From positions 310,001-374,000 of the forward strand of contig NZ_JAVIDR010000003.1 of the NCBI RefSeq assembly GCF_031157835.1: a stretch of 64,000 nt of DNA, read 5' to 3'. The DNA comes from Acinetobacter rudis (GTDB lineage: Bacteria; Pseudomonadota; Gammaproteobacteria; Pseudomonadales; Moraxellaceae). Under the pieces are notes generated by a model. The model was not told where the DNA came from, made no database searches, and was given only the letters and a program-made list of their open reading frames with translations. Below, piece by piece: positions 9,821-17,809 of this stretch; position 1 is the stretch's first letter, and each line of letters begins with the position of its first letter. The position numbers were made by a program, and so were the translations under genes.

Positions 9821-11362
9821 CTACACCAAAATCAATGCAGGATTTTCTACAAACTGCTTAAATGCAGCCAAGAACTGAGCACCCAATGCACCATCAATCA
9901 CACGATGATCACATGACAAGGTTGCTGTGACTATTTGCGCCATAACCATTTCGTCATTTTGAACAATGACACGCTTTTCAGCAGCGCCAAGGGCTAAAAT
10001 TGCACCTTGAGGTGGATTGATAATGGCATCAAATTGTTTAATCCCCAGCATACCTAAGTTTGAAATACTAAAACTGCCTCCCTGAAACTCATCAGGAGCC
10101 AATTTCCCAGTTTTCGCTCGTGTTGCTAAGTCACGCATATCATTAGAAATTTGTGCTAAAGACTTACTATTCGCCGCTTTAATGATTGGCGTAATCAATC
10201 CATTTTCAATCGCAACCGCCACAGAAATATCTGCTTGATTAAATTGAAGAATTTTCTGATTTTCTTCATCAAATTGCACATTCACTTGTGGCACTTTCAT
10301 CAGTGCAGCGGCAGCCGCTTTAATCAACATATCATTGATTGACAGCTTTACCTGTGGAACAGTGCTATTGATCTGTTGACGTAAAGCCTGAACTGCATCA
10401 ACCCGTAAATCAACGCTCAAACGGAAATGTGGAGCATTGCGTTTCGCTGCTTGCAGTCTAGTCGCAATTGCTTTACGCATACCGTTCATTGCAGTAGTGG
10501 TAAATTGAGCGGTTTGTTCAGCTACAGCACGGGTCTCATGCTGGCCTTGTATCGGATTTTCCCGATAATAAACAGCCTCAACATCTTCTTTACAAATTCG
10601 ACCACGTGAACCAGAAGCACGGCAATCGTGTAAGTTAATTCCCCACTGTTTTGCTAATCGTCTAGCAACTGGTGTAGCAGCCACTTGACTGTCATCTGCT
10701 GTAGACTTCGCAGCCTTTGAACTGGCTTGATGCTGAACATTCGGCCAAGATCCACCTGCCGACTGAACAGCAGTTTGAATATCTTTTACACTAATACGTC
10801 CAGCACGTCCTGAACCTGTGATCGCCTGTAAATTGACATTATGCTTTTCTGCCAATTTTAATGCATGTGGTGTCGCGAATAATTCTGCATTAAATTGATA
10901 ACCTTGCAAAGTAGCAGGAATAGCATATGCACCCTGAGCAGAAACAACTGTCTGTGCTGCCTTGCTCACTGTCGCATTCACAGCCACACTTGGTGCTTCA
11001 TTTATAACAATGCTTTCTGTTTTTTCTGCAACTACCTGTGCAGCTGGAGCTGGAGTTGCACCAATAGCAGCACCTGATAAGCTTTGTGCAAATGCTTCAA
11101 TCTCGGCATCTGTTACTTGCTGATCGGCACAAAGCGCAATAGCACCACCAACAACAAGCGTGTCACCATTATGGGCAATGATCTTACGTAAGGTACTGTC
11201 AAATGGTGCTTCAAGGACATTAACGATCTTGGTTGTTTCAATTTCGCATATCTCTTGCCCTTTCGCAAAAGACTCACCCTCTTGAATTAACCACTGTGCA
11301 ATGGTGCCCTCTTCCATTGACAATCCCCATTTGGGAATCTCTAAGGTTTTAATCTCGCTCAT
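9821..11362 (-). CDS. acoC: Acetoin dehydrogenase E2, dihydrolipoyl acetyltransferase with two subunit-binding domains
   Basis: A 513-aa E2 component that transfers the acetyl group from cleaved acetoin to CoA. An N-terminal lipoyl domain (about 1-78) has the lipoyl lysine K45 in IETTKIV. Two peripheral-subunit-binding domains are visible, at about 162-198 (FATPHALKLAEKHNV) and about 229-264 (ATPVARRLAKQWGIN), separated by Ala-rich linkers. The catalytic domain ends with HRVIDG at about 486-491. I chose ATG 11362, preceded by GGAGG inside the acoB end; an upstream in-frame ATG adds an unlikely 12-residue tail. The duplicated binding domain is uncommon for a single-lipoyl E2. Confidence 0.9.
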   Translation of the reverse strand: MSEIKTLEIPKWGLSMEEGTIAQWLIQEGESFAKGQEICEIETTKIVNVLEAPFDSTLRKIIAHNGDTLVVGGAIALCADQQVTDAEIEAFAQSLSGAAIGATPAPAAQVVAEKTESIVINEAPSVAVNATVSKAAQTVVSAQGAYAIPATLQGYQFNAELFATPHALKLAEKHNVNLQAITGSGRAGRISVKDIQTAVQSAGGSWPNVQHQASSKAAKSTADDSQVAATPVARRLAKQWGINLHDCRASGSRGRICKEDVEAVYYRENPIQGQHETRAVAEQTAQFTTTAMNGMRKAIATRLQAAKRNAPHFRLSVDLRVDAVQALRQQINSTVPQVKLSINDMLIKAAAAALMKVPQVNVQFDEENQKILQFNQADISVAVAIENGLITPIIKAANSKSLAQISNDMRDLATRAKTGKLAPDEFQGGSFSISNLGMLGIKQFDAIINPPQGAILALGAAEKRVIVQNDEMVMAQIVTATLSCDHRVIDGALGAQFLAAFKQFVENPALILV

Positions 11363-11363
11363 C

Positions 11364-12383
11364 CTAAGCCTCCAATGTTTTACGTACGGCTTGTTCAATA
11401 CGCTCTACACTTGGTAACCACTCTTTCTCAAGCACAGGTGAAAACGGTACTGGAGAATGAGGTGGTGTCACCAATTCGATTGGTGCTTTTAGATAATGGA
11501 AACCCTTCTGCGCAATCAAAGCAGCAACATCATGACCAAAACCACAACGTGCAGCAGATTCATCAACAATAACGACACGACCTGTAGACGCAACAGACTC
11601 TAAAATACCATCTTCATCTAATGGAGAAATGGTACGAGGATCGACCACTTCAACCGAAATACCTTCTTTAGCTAACTTATCTGCAACTTCATTCGCACGA
11701 TGAACCATCAAGCTTAATGCAATGATCGTAATATCAGTGCCTTCACGAGTATAGTTAGCAACACCAAATGGAATAGTATATGACTCATCAGGAACTTCGC
11801 CCTTAATGTCATAAAGTAATTTATGTTCACAAAATACAACTGGGTCATCATCACGAATAGCTTGGATTAATAGACCTTTTACATCATATGCGCTTGAAGG
11901 GACGACCACCTTTAAACCAGGAACAGCTGCAAATACATTGTATGGTGACTGAGAGTGTTGTGCTGCTGCAGAAAAACCTGCACCAATCATACCGCGTACA
12001 ACTAATGGGGCTTTGGCTTTACCACCAAACATATAACGGAACTTCGCTGCTTGGTTATACAACATGTCATGGCAAACGCCATAGAAATCCATAAACATCA
12101 GATCCGCAACTGGACGTAAACCTGTTGCTGCTGCCCCCGCAGCCATACCAATAATGGCTGATTCGGTAATAGGTGTATCAATAACACGTTCAGACCCAAA
12201 CTCTGTCCATAAACCTTTGGTAACTCCTAACACACCTCCGAAGCCTTCGAGTTTATTGTCATCGGTATTTTTACCGCCATGACCACCACGTACGTCTTCA
12301 CCAACCACGATCACACTTGGATCACGGCGCATTTCCGATTCAATCGCTTCTTTAATCGCGTTTCGATAACTTTTATTTGGCAT
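11364..12383 (-). CDS. acoB: Acetoin dehydrogenase E1 beta subunit
   Basis: A 339-aa E1-beta protein of the transketolase-like family. It contains the VVGEDVRGG segment near residue 26, the RVIDTPITESAIIGMAAGAA block near 66-85 and the C-terminal VIVDESAARCGF stretch. With AcoA it cleaves acetoin using thiamine diphosphate and passes acetyl to the E2 lipoyl group. It lies 15 bases after acoA and its stop is adjacent to the acoC start, so the three are co-translated closely. Confidence 0.92.
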   Translation of the reverse strand: MPNKSYRNAIKEAIESEMRRDPSVIVVGEDVRGGHGGKNTDDNKLEGFGGVLGVTKGLWTEFGSERVIDTPITESAIIGMAAGAAATGLRPVADLMFMDFYGVCHDMLYNQAAKFRYMFGGKAKAPLVVRGMIGAGFSAAAQHSQSPYNVFAAVPGLKVVVPSSAYDVKGLLIQAIRDDDPVVFCEHKLLYDIKGEVPDESYTIPFGVANYTREGTDITIIALSLMVHRANEVADKLAKEGISVEVVDPRTISPLDEDGILESVASTGRVVIVDESAARCGFGHDVAALIAQKGFHYLKAPIELVTPPHSPVPFSPVLEKEWLPSVERIEQAVRKTLEA

Positions 12384-12398
12384 TACTTTACTATTCCT

Positions 12399-13361
12399 TT
12401 AGTAAGAGACATAAACGTCAGTAAGAAGTTGAGAGACTTCTGGGTAATTGGCAGCACGGGCTTTTGCTACGGCTGCATCTACATTAGCTTTAGACTCAGC
12501 ATCAATCGCATCTAGTTTGGCCTCATCAATCTTTCCTGAAACTTTTTCACGGAAAATTTTCAATGGGTCTTTATGTTCTTTGACATAATCCAACTCTTCT
12601 TTAGAACGAATCAGACCTGGATCACCTTCAAAATGCCCATAGAAACGGTTAGTAATCGTTTCAATTACGCTTGGTCCTTCACCACGACGCGCACGTTCAA
12701 TCGCTTTTTGTGCAACCTCATATACAGCAAAGAAATCTGTACCATCTACTTTCTCTGCTGGCATACCGAATCCTGCTGCACGCGCAGCAATGTCCTTACT
12801 TCCTACAGCATAATCATGTGCTGTACCTTCACCAAAGCCATTATTTTCAAAAACAAAAACCACTGGTAATTTCAGTACTACTGCCATATTCATGGCTTCA
12901 AAAGTTAAACCCTGATTAGAACCGCCATCACCTGTAAAAGATAATCCAACACCGCCAGTTTTAAGGGTCTTCGCTGTTAAAGCTGCACCAATAGCCAAAG
13001 GAGGACCACCACCAACAATACCGTTAGCACCAAGCATCCCTTTGTCTAAATCGGCAATGTGCATTGAGCCGCCTTTACCACGGCATAAACCATCATCTTT
13101 ACCAAAGATTTCCAGCATCATCCCGTGGATATCACATCCCTTAGCAATACAGTGTCCATGACCACGATGTGTTGATGTAATGAAATCTTTATCGGATAAG
13201 TTTTCACAAATCCCAACCGCAACAGCTTCCTCACCACTATAAAGATGAATAAAGCCAGGAATATCGCCTGTATTATTTTCTTCGTGAAGTCGATCTTCAA
13301 ATTCACGAATATCTCGCATCCGTTTGTATGCTGCTAGCAATTGCTCTTCCGTTAATTGCAT
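12399..13361 (-). CDS. acoA: Acetoin dehydrogenase E1 alpha subunit
   Basis: A 320-aa E1-alpha protein. The thiamine-diphosphate motif begins GDGGSNQG at about residue 144 and ends in ENN at 172-174, as in the family. The region RGKGGSMH near 94-101 is also conserved. It is the first gene of the six-gene leftward catabolic operon, with AAGGA 8 bases before the ATG. The whole set converts 2,3-butanediol to acetoin and acetoin to acetyl-CoA plus acetaldehyde. Confidence 0.93.
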   Translation of the reverse strand: MQLTEEQLLAAYKRMRDIREFEDRLHEENNTGDIPGFIHLYSGEEAVAVGICENLSDKDFITSTHRGHGHCIAKGCDIHGMMLEIFGKDDGLCRGKGGSMHIADLDKGMLGANGIVGGGPPLAIGAALTAKTLKTGGVGLSFTGDGGSNQGLTFEAMNMAVVLKLPVVFVFENNGFGEGTAHDYAVGSKDIAARAAGFGMPAEKVDGTDFFAVYEVAQKAIERARRGEGPSVIETITNRFYGHFEGDPGLIRSKEELDYVKEHKDPLKIFREKVSGKIDEAKLDAIDAESKANVDAAVAKARAANYPEVSQLLTDVYVSY

Positions 13362-13716
13362 ATATTTAATCCTTCATGCTGCCGTTTAAAACATAAAACC
13401 ATATATTTAAAAAAACATAGGAGTTTATAATCCGTCTTTTTATATAAAAACATTTTCATTTAAATTGATATTAGACTAAAAATATTTATTCAAATTTATA
13501 ATAAAAAAATTATTTAAAACAAAGTGTTATAAAAACTATTTTTTTGAATTTTTTTTAATAATTATCAACAAGTTAAAAACCAAACCTTTAGCCAACCTTT
13601 ATTTTGTATGATTAATATTTTGCACCTTAATTTATTATATTAAAAATAATTAAACATAATTGACATCATTAAAATAATCATATTATATATTATTAAAATT
13701 TATGGACACATTTTAA
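13362..13716. promoter_or_regulatory. Divergent intergenic region between acoA and lipA
   Basis: A very AT-rich gap of 355 bases that must hold the aco promoter leftward and the lipA promoter rightward. I looked for a sigma-54 type -24/-12 pair (GG and GC spaced 10) facing acoA and found none convincing, consistent with the local regulator lacking a sigma-54 activation domain. No strong inverted repeat is obvious. Confidence 0.45.
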
Positions 13717-14712
13717 ATGGAATTAAAACGTTCAGTAAAAACAGGTGAGAAATTACGTGGTGCTGAAAAACTTGCGCGTATCCCTGTTAAGGTTATTCAA
13801 ACTACACAGATCCCTAAAAAACCAGAGTGGATTCGCAGTAAACTCGCCAAACCAGAAGAAGTGGAATATATCAAGGCACTATTACGCCAACAAAAACTGC
13901 ATACTGTTTGTGAAGAAGCGGCTTGCCCTAATCTGCCCCAGTGTTTTGCAGGTGGTACAGCAACATTTATGATTATGGGTGACATCTGCACGCGTCGCTG
14001 TCCTTTTTGTGATGTTGCACACGGTCGTCCCAATCAGCTTGACCCCAATGAACCTCAACATTTAGCCGATACCGTTAAAAACCTAAATCTAAAATATGTG
14101 GTCATTACTTCTGTAGACCGTGATGATCTAAAAGATGGTGGAGCTCAACACTTTGCAGACTGTATTCAAGCAATCAGAAAAACCAGTCCAGAAACGTTAA
14201 TTGAAATCTTGGTTCCTGATTTTCGTGGCCGAATGGATATTGCACTTGAAATTTTAAGTGAAACACCACCCGATGTGTTTAATCATAATATTGAGACTGT
14301 ACCTCGCTTATACCATGCCATGCGTCCGGGTTCAGACTATCAACACTCACTGGATTTATTAAAAAAATTCAAACAGAAACGCCCAGATGTAGCAACCAAA
14401 TGTGGTTTAATGGTGGGTCTAGGTGAAGTTGAAGCCGAAGTCATTGTCCTGCTCAATGACCTCAGTGACTATCAGGTAGATTACGTCACTATTGGACAAT
14501 ATTTACAGCCATCAAAATCACATGCTGCTATCCATCGTTTTGTTCCATTGGAGGAGTTTGATTCCTATCAAAAACATGGACAATTATTAGGTTTCAAGAA
14601 CATATGGAGTGCGCCTATGGTTCGTTCGAGCTATTTTGCTGATCGACAATATAAAGGTGAAACAGTTCCTAAACCTTTTTCTCGACAAGATGTTGAATTA
14701 AGCCTTGAATAA
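13717..14712 (+). CDS. lipA: Lipoyl synthase
   Basis: A 331-aa radical SAM enzyme that inserts two sulfurs into octanoyl groups to make lipoyl cofactors. Both iron-sulfur cluster motifs are intact: the auxiliary cluster uses C65, C70 and C76 ([12 protein letters not shown]), and the radical SAM cluster uses C91, C95 and C98 (CTRRCPFC). The conserved C-terminal RSSYFAD is present. Placement next to acoABC suggests a dedicated copy serving the lipoylated E2 at 9821-11362. A housekeeping lipA elsewhere in the genome is expected but cannot be seen here. Confidence 0.93.
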   Translation: MELKRSVKTGEKLRGAEKLARIPVKVIQTTQIPKKPEWIRSKLAKPEEVEYIKALLRQQKLHTVCEEAACPNLPQCFAGGTATFMIMGDICTRRCPFCDVAHGRPNQLDPNEPQHLADTVKNLNLKYVVITSVDRDDLKDGGAQHFADCIQAIRKTSPETLIEILVPDFRGRMDIALEILSETPPDVFNHNIETVPRLYHAMRPGSDYQHSLDLLKKFKQKRPDVATKCGLMVGLGEVEAEVIVLLNDLSDYQVDYVTIGQYLQPSKSHAAIHRFVPLEEFDSYQKHGQLLGFKNIWSAPMVRSSYFADRQYKGETVPKPFSRQDVELSLE

Positions 14713-14822
14713 TCAAAACCTATATAGTTTACTCGATAATAGAAAATATTGATCCAGTACAAAGTATAACCATTATCGGCCTAGCTGCTTTTAGATATCG
14801 TTTGATCATAAAGGAATATGAT

Positions 14823-15920
14823 ATGAATCTATGCAATCGTTTAGCAATACCAGCTCAGTCTTTACAAACAACGCATTTTGTCAATTTAGAATCGGTTCAA
14901 GCGGCTCCGTTGTTAAAGCTACCTCAAGAGGAACAGCCTTCCTTATTTCGGCGTTCTTTACGGCATCATCAACGAGAACTTCTTAAAATTGCAAAAGATG
15001 CAGGAATGGCGATTGGTATCACAGACCATCAAGGTACGCTGCTTTGGACATGGAGTAGTCAACAAATGCTTTCTTCTGCGGAGCAAGCACATTTTGTTGA
15101 AGGTGGGCATTGGTCAACGCAAGCTGTAGGCACCAATGCTATTGGGCTTGCACTGAACAACCATGTCTCCAGCTGTGTATATTCTCACGAAAATCAAATG
15201 CAAAGCGTGCGTGACTGGGTTTGTTATGCAGCCCCCATTGTTGACCCTGTATCTGGACAATTTCATGGCATTATTAATTTATCAACTAAATATAAAAAAC
15301 ATACATCATTGGGTGTGTTAGCTGTTGAACGCTGCGCAGAGTTGCTCAAAGAAGCAATTCAATTTGAACAAAAAAATGTGCTCTATATCAAAGCACTCGG
15401 TACACCTCAAGTATTGTTTAACCAACAAATACTCCCTCTGACACATCGACAAATTGAGATTTTATCAATACTTGCAATAAAGCCTGAAGGGATTGCATTA
15501 AATGAATTACATGCCGCTCTGTATGGTGATCGTAATGTCAGTGAAAAAACATTAAAAGCCGAACTGTCTCAACTGAGAACACTCCTACCAGACTGCATCA
15601 TGTCTCGTCCTTATAAACTATCATGTGAAGTACAATGTGATTTCCTTAGTGCAGAAAGATCGCTAGATGCAGGCTTTCTCGCCAGTACGTTTTCACTTTA
15701 TAAAGGAAGTTTTTTAGTTAAATCAGAGAGCCCTATTTTAAGTACTTGGAGAGAATGCTTTGATGCTCGCCTAAGTCATCTGATTTATCAAATGCAAGAT
15801 ATTGATCCGCTCTTAAAATTGGTTGGCCGTATTCCAGAACAAGTAGATGCGATATATCGTTTGCTTGAATTGTTACCTTCCGATAGTCTACAGCGCGTTC
15901 GAATTGAAAAACTACTGTAA
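14823..15920 (+). CDS. GAF-domain regulator of acetoin catabolism without AAA+ domain
   Basis: A 365-aa protein. The N-terminal half (about 45-190) resembles the GAF sensor of AcoR, with LLKIAKDAGMAIGITDHQG and GTNAIGLAL. AcoR proteins continue with a sigma-54 AAA+ domain (GAFTGA motif) and a Fis-type HTH, but neither is present. The C-terminal part instead looks like a winged-helix segment (LTHRQIEILSILAI, then KTLKAELSQLRTLL). I place the start at ATG 14823 with AAGGA 7 bases upstream; a TTG-initiated longer frame includes the ribosome binding site. It probably senses acetoin and controls the aco operon by a sigma-70 mechanism. Confidence 0.75.
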   Translation: MNLCNRLAIPAQSLQTTHFVNLESVQAAPLLKLPQEEQPSLFRRSLRHHQRELLKIAKDAGMAIGITDHQGTLLWTWSSQQMLSSAEQAHFVEGGHWSTQAVGTNAIGLALNNHVSSCVYSHENQMQSVRDWVCYAAPIVDPVSGQFHGIINLSTKYKKHTSLGVLAVERCAELLKEAIQFEQKNVLYIKALGTPQVLFNQQILPLTHRQIEILSILAIKPEGIALNELHAALYGDRNVSEKTLKAELSQLRTLLPDCIMSRPYKLSCEVQCDFLSAERSLDAGFLASTFSLYKGSFLVKSESPILSTWRECFDARLSHLIYQMQDIDPLLKLVGRIPEQVDAIYRLLELLPSDSLQRVRIEKLL

Positions 15921-15983
15921 CGGGTTAATACATCTAGAAGCATGTACAAATCTAGCTATAGTGTACGCTCTTAAAAATTATTC

Positions 15984-16007
15984 ACTGCGGTTCATTAAAA
16001 CCGCAGT
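15984..16007. terminator. Hairpin between convergent aco regulator and siderophore MFS gene
   Basis: Perfect 9-bp arms ACTGCGGTT (15984-15992) and AACCGCAGT (15999-16007) with a six-base loop. On the minus strand the stem is followed by an AT-rich tract containing TTTTT. It sits between two convergent stops. Confidence 0.6.
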
Positions 16008-16021
16008 CTAACCGCTTAAAA

Positions 16022-17245
16022 TCAAGCCTGTGCTATTTTTAGATTTCTCAATAATAAAAATATCACCACTACCGCAGCGATAATTCCCAATGCAAAACTG
16101 ATGCTATAACCGACTATTGCAGCAATTGCGATTAGGGAAGATGACATACTCATTTCACCCAAATCACGTGCACTTTGTATTGCTGTCATATCTGTTCCAG
16201 CTTGCGTGCCTTGTTGAGCAAAACGCATAGCCCGAGTCATCAGTGCAACGGATGCCGCACCAGATCCAAAACAGCCAAAAATTGTTGCCATAAGTGCATA
16301 AGTAAAACTAATTTGGCTCATCTGAGTGAGCATAATCCAAATTGTAGCGGAACAGATTGTCATCGCTAAACCTAAAATGAAGATTTTCCCAGTACCAAAA
16401 TGTTGAATCAACCATGCACCACCACCGCAGCCAAGTAAAATTGTTACAACTCCACCATACATCCCCAATTGTCCAACGCTTTGTATGCTCCATGCTTGAT
16501 CTATAAGCACTAGTTTTCCTAGCCCAAAACCTGAAACCATAGCCAATGAAGACAAAAAAGCCATTGCCAATAAAGCAATTGAACCTTGACGTTTAATGAA
16601 GTGTTTTATACTTGCAGTACGCTGTTCCTGTAACATCTGATTATTATTTACAACATTCTCTGCTGGTTCTTGCCAACACCATAACAACATCAAGCTACTC
16701 AACACGATTACCAGAGGTAATAAAACACCATACTGTAGACCTAAGTAGCCACTCAAAATCATTACACCAGCACCGCCTAGAAAAAATCCGACCATCGTCC
16801 CCCCCACTTGAATCATGTTGGCACGTACTAAATCTTTCCCAGTAAACAACTCTGCGGCTAAACCATCTGTCGCAATATCTTGAGTTGCACTCGCCATAGA
16901 AGCAATGAACATGAATAATAAGATATAAGGCGCATGTTGCTGTTCGATGCCCAACCACCACACCAATATTAAGGTAATAAGCACCAAAGCTTGCATAGGT
17001 ACAAGCCAGCTTCGACGTCGGCCAAAATGGGGGAGCTTGTAATTATCGACAATGGGTGCCCAAAGAAACTTTAGAATCCAAGGCAAACCAACTAAGGGTA
17101 AAAAGACTAAACTCTGTAAGGATGCTCCTTGGTTTTTTAAAATACTGGGTAATGCATCCATAGCTAATCCAAGTGGCAAGCCTTGTGAGATATACAACAA
17201 TGTAATCATCAACCACAGTCGCATTTTTGCAAGATTAAACATCAT
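16022..17245 (-). CDS. RhtX/FptX-type MFS siderophore importer
   Basis: A 407-aa protein with about twelve hydrophobic helices. The N-terminal LYISQGLPLGLAMDALPSIL and LVFLPLVGLPWILKFLWAPIVDNY match the AmpG/RhtX branch of the major facilitator superfamily, whose single proteins carry ferric siderophores across the inner membrane without ABC components. Its start overlaps the cupin gene by 11 bases. The TonB receptor and an AraC regulator follow upstream, so a siderophore substrate is strongly implied. The exact siderophore is unknown. Confidence 0.8.
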   Translation of the reverse strand: MMFNLAKMRLWLMITLLYISQGLPLGLAMDALPSILKNQGASLQSLVFLPLVGLPWILKFLWAPIVDNYKLPHFGRRRSWLVPMQALVLITLILVWWLGIEQQHAPYILLFMFIASMASATQDIATDGLAAELFTGKDLVRANMIQVGGTMVGFFLGGAGVMILSGYLGLQYGVLLPLVIVLSSLMLLWCWQEPAENVVNNNQMLQEQRTASIKHFIKRQGSIALLAMAFLSSLAMVSGFGLGKLVLIDQAWSIQSVGQLGMYGGVVTILLGCGGGAWLIQHFGTGKIFILGLAMTICSATIWIMLTQMSQISFTYALMATIFGCFGSGAASVALMTRAMRFAQQGTQAGTDMTAIQSARDLGEMSMSSSLIAIAAIVGYSISFALGIIAAVVVIFLLLRNLKIAQA

Positions 17246-17645
17246 ATTGCTCCTGCACTTTTACAATTTTACTGCCCTGTGCTGGAGTAAAAAACATCAA
17301 CTGGCCTGGATGATGAACTTCAAGGCGATGCCAAGTATCTTTTGCCACAACTAAGACTTCACCAGCCTGTAGCACTATACTTTTCACATTCTGAAAAGAT
17401 TCATCGCAATAACTCAGTACAATTTTTCCAGACAGGAGTAATAAAGTCTCATCACCCTTTGGATGTTTCTCCCAATAATGCCCATGCAGTGCGTGTGTGT
17501 TTTCAAAATCTTTAATCGCAATAATCCAATCTGCATCGCTACGTCCCTTATTCTGTATCGACTCAATTGTGGTATTAAAATTTTCCACATGTAGTCCGAT
17601 AAGATGAGCCTGCATCTTAAAAGCTTGAAACGCTTGATTTGACAT
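17235..17645 (-). CDS. Small cupin protein in siderophore locus
   Basis: A 136-aa single-domain cupin. The barrel motifs are GHYWEKHPKGDETLLLLSGKI (about 52-72) and GEVLVVAKDTWHRLEV (about 95-110), with His and Glu residues in metal-binding positions. Cupins in siderophore loci are of uncertain role; possibilities include iron or siderophore binding or modification. The gene overlaps the RhtX-like transporter by 11 bases and is therefore probably coupled to it. GAGG lies 9 bases before the ATG. Confidence 0.75.
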   Translation of the reverse strand: MSNQAFQAFKMQAHLIGLHVENFNTTIESIQNKGRSDADWIIAIKDFENTHALHGHYWEKHPKGDETLLLLSGKIVLSYCDESFQNVKSIVLQAGEVLVVAKDTWHRLEVHHPGQLMFFTPAQGSKIVKVQEQYDV

Positions 17646-17766
17646 AAGTGATTGCCTCTAAATATGGCATCTGAACAAGACAACTGGTGTCCTACAACAA
17701 TCTGCATGACCCAATTACAGCGAATTTGGCTATTGGCTTGTTCAAATTTAATAGCATTGAAGACAG

Positions 17767-17802
17767 GTATCTCTCTTTAAGTACTGTACTTAAATGAGAT
17801 AC
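17767..17802. terminator. Imperfect inverted repeat downstream of the TonB receptor gene
   Basis: Arms GTATCTCTCTTTAAGTA (17767-17783) and TACTTAAATGAGATAC (17787-17802) pair with one bulge around a three-base loop. It lies immediately after the receptor stop codon and before the cupin gene. It may be a weak terminator or processing site that lowers expression of downstream genes; no long T tract follows. Confidence 0.45.
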
Positions 17803-17809
17803 TCAGTAT

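Noticed and set aside
13362..13716. Sigma-54 promoter before acoA
   Set aside because: No GG-N10-GC arrangement with supporting context was found on the minus strand.
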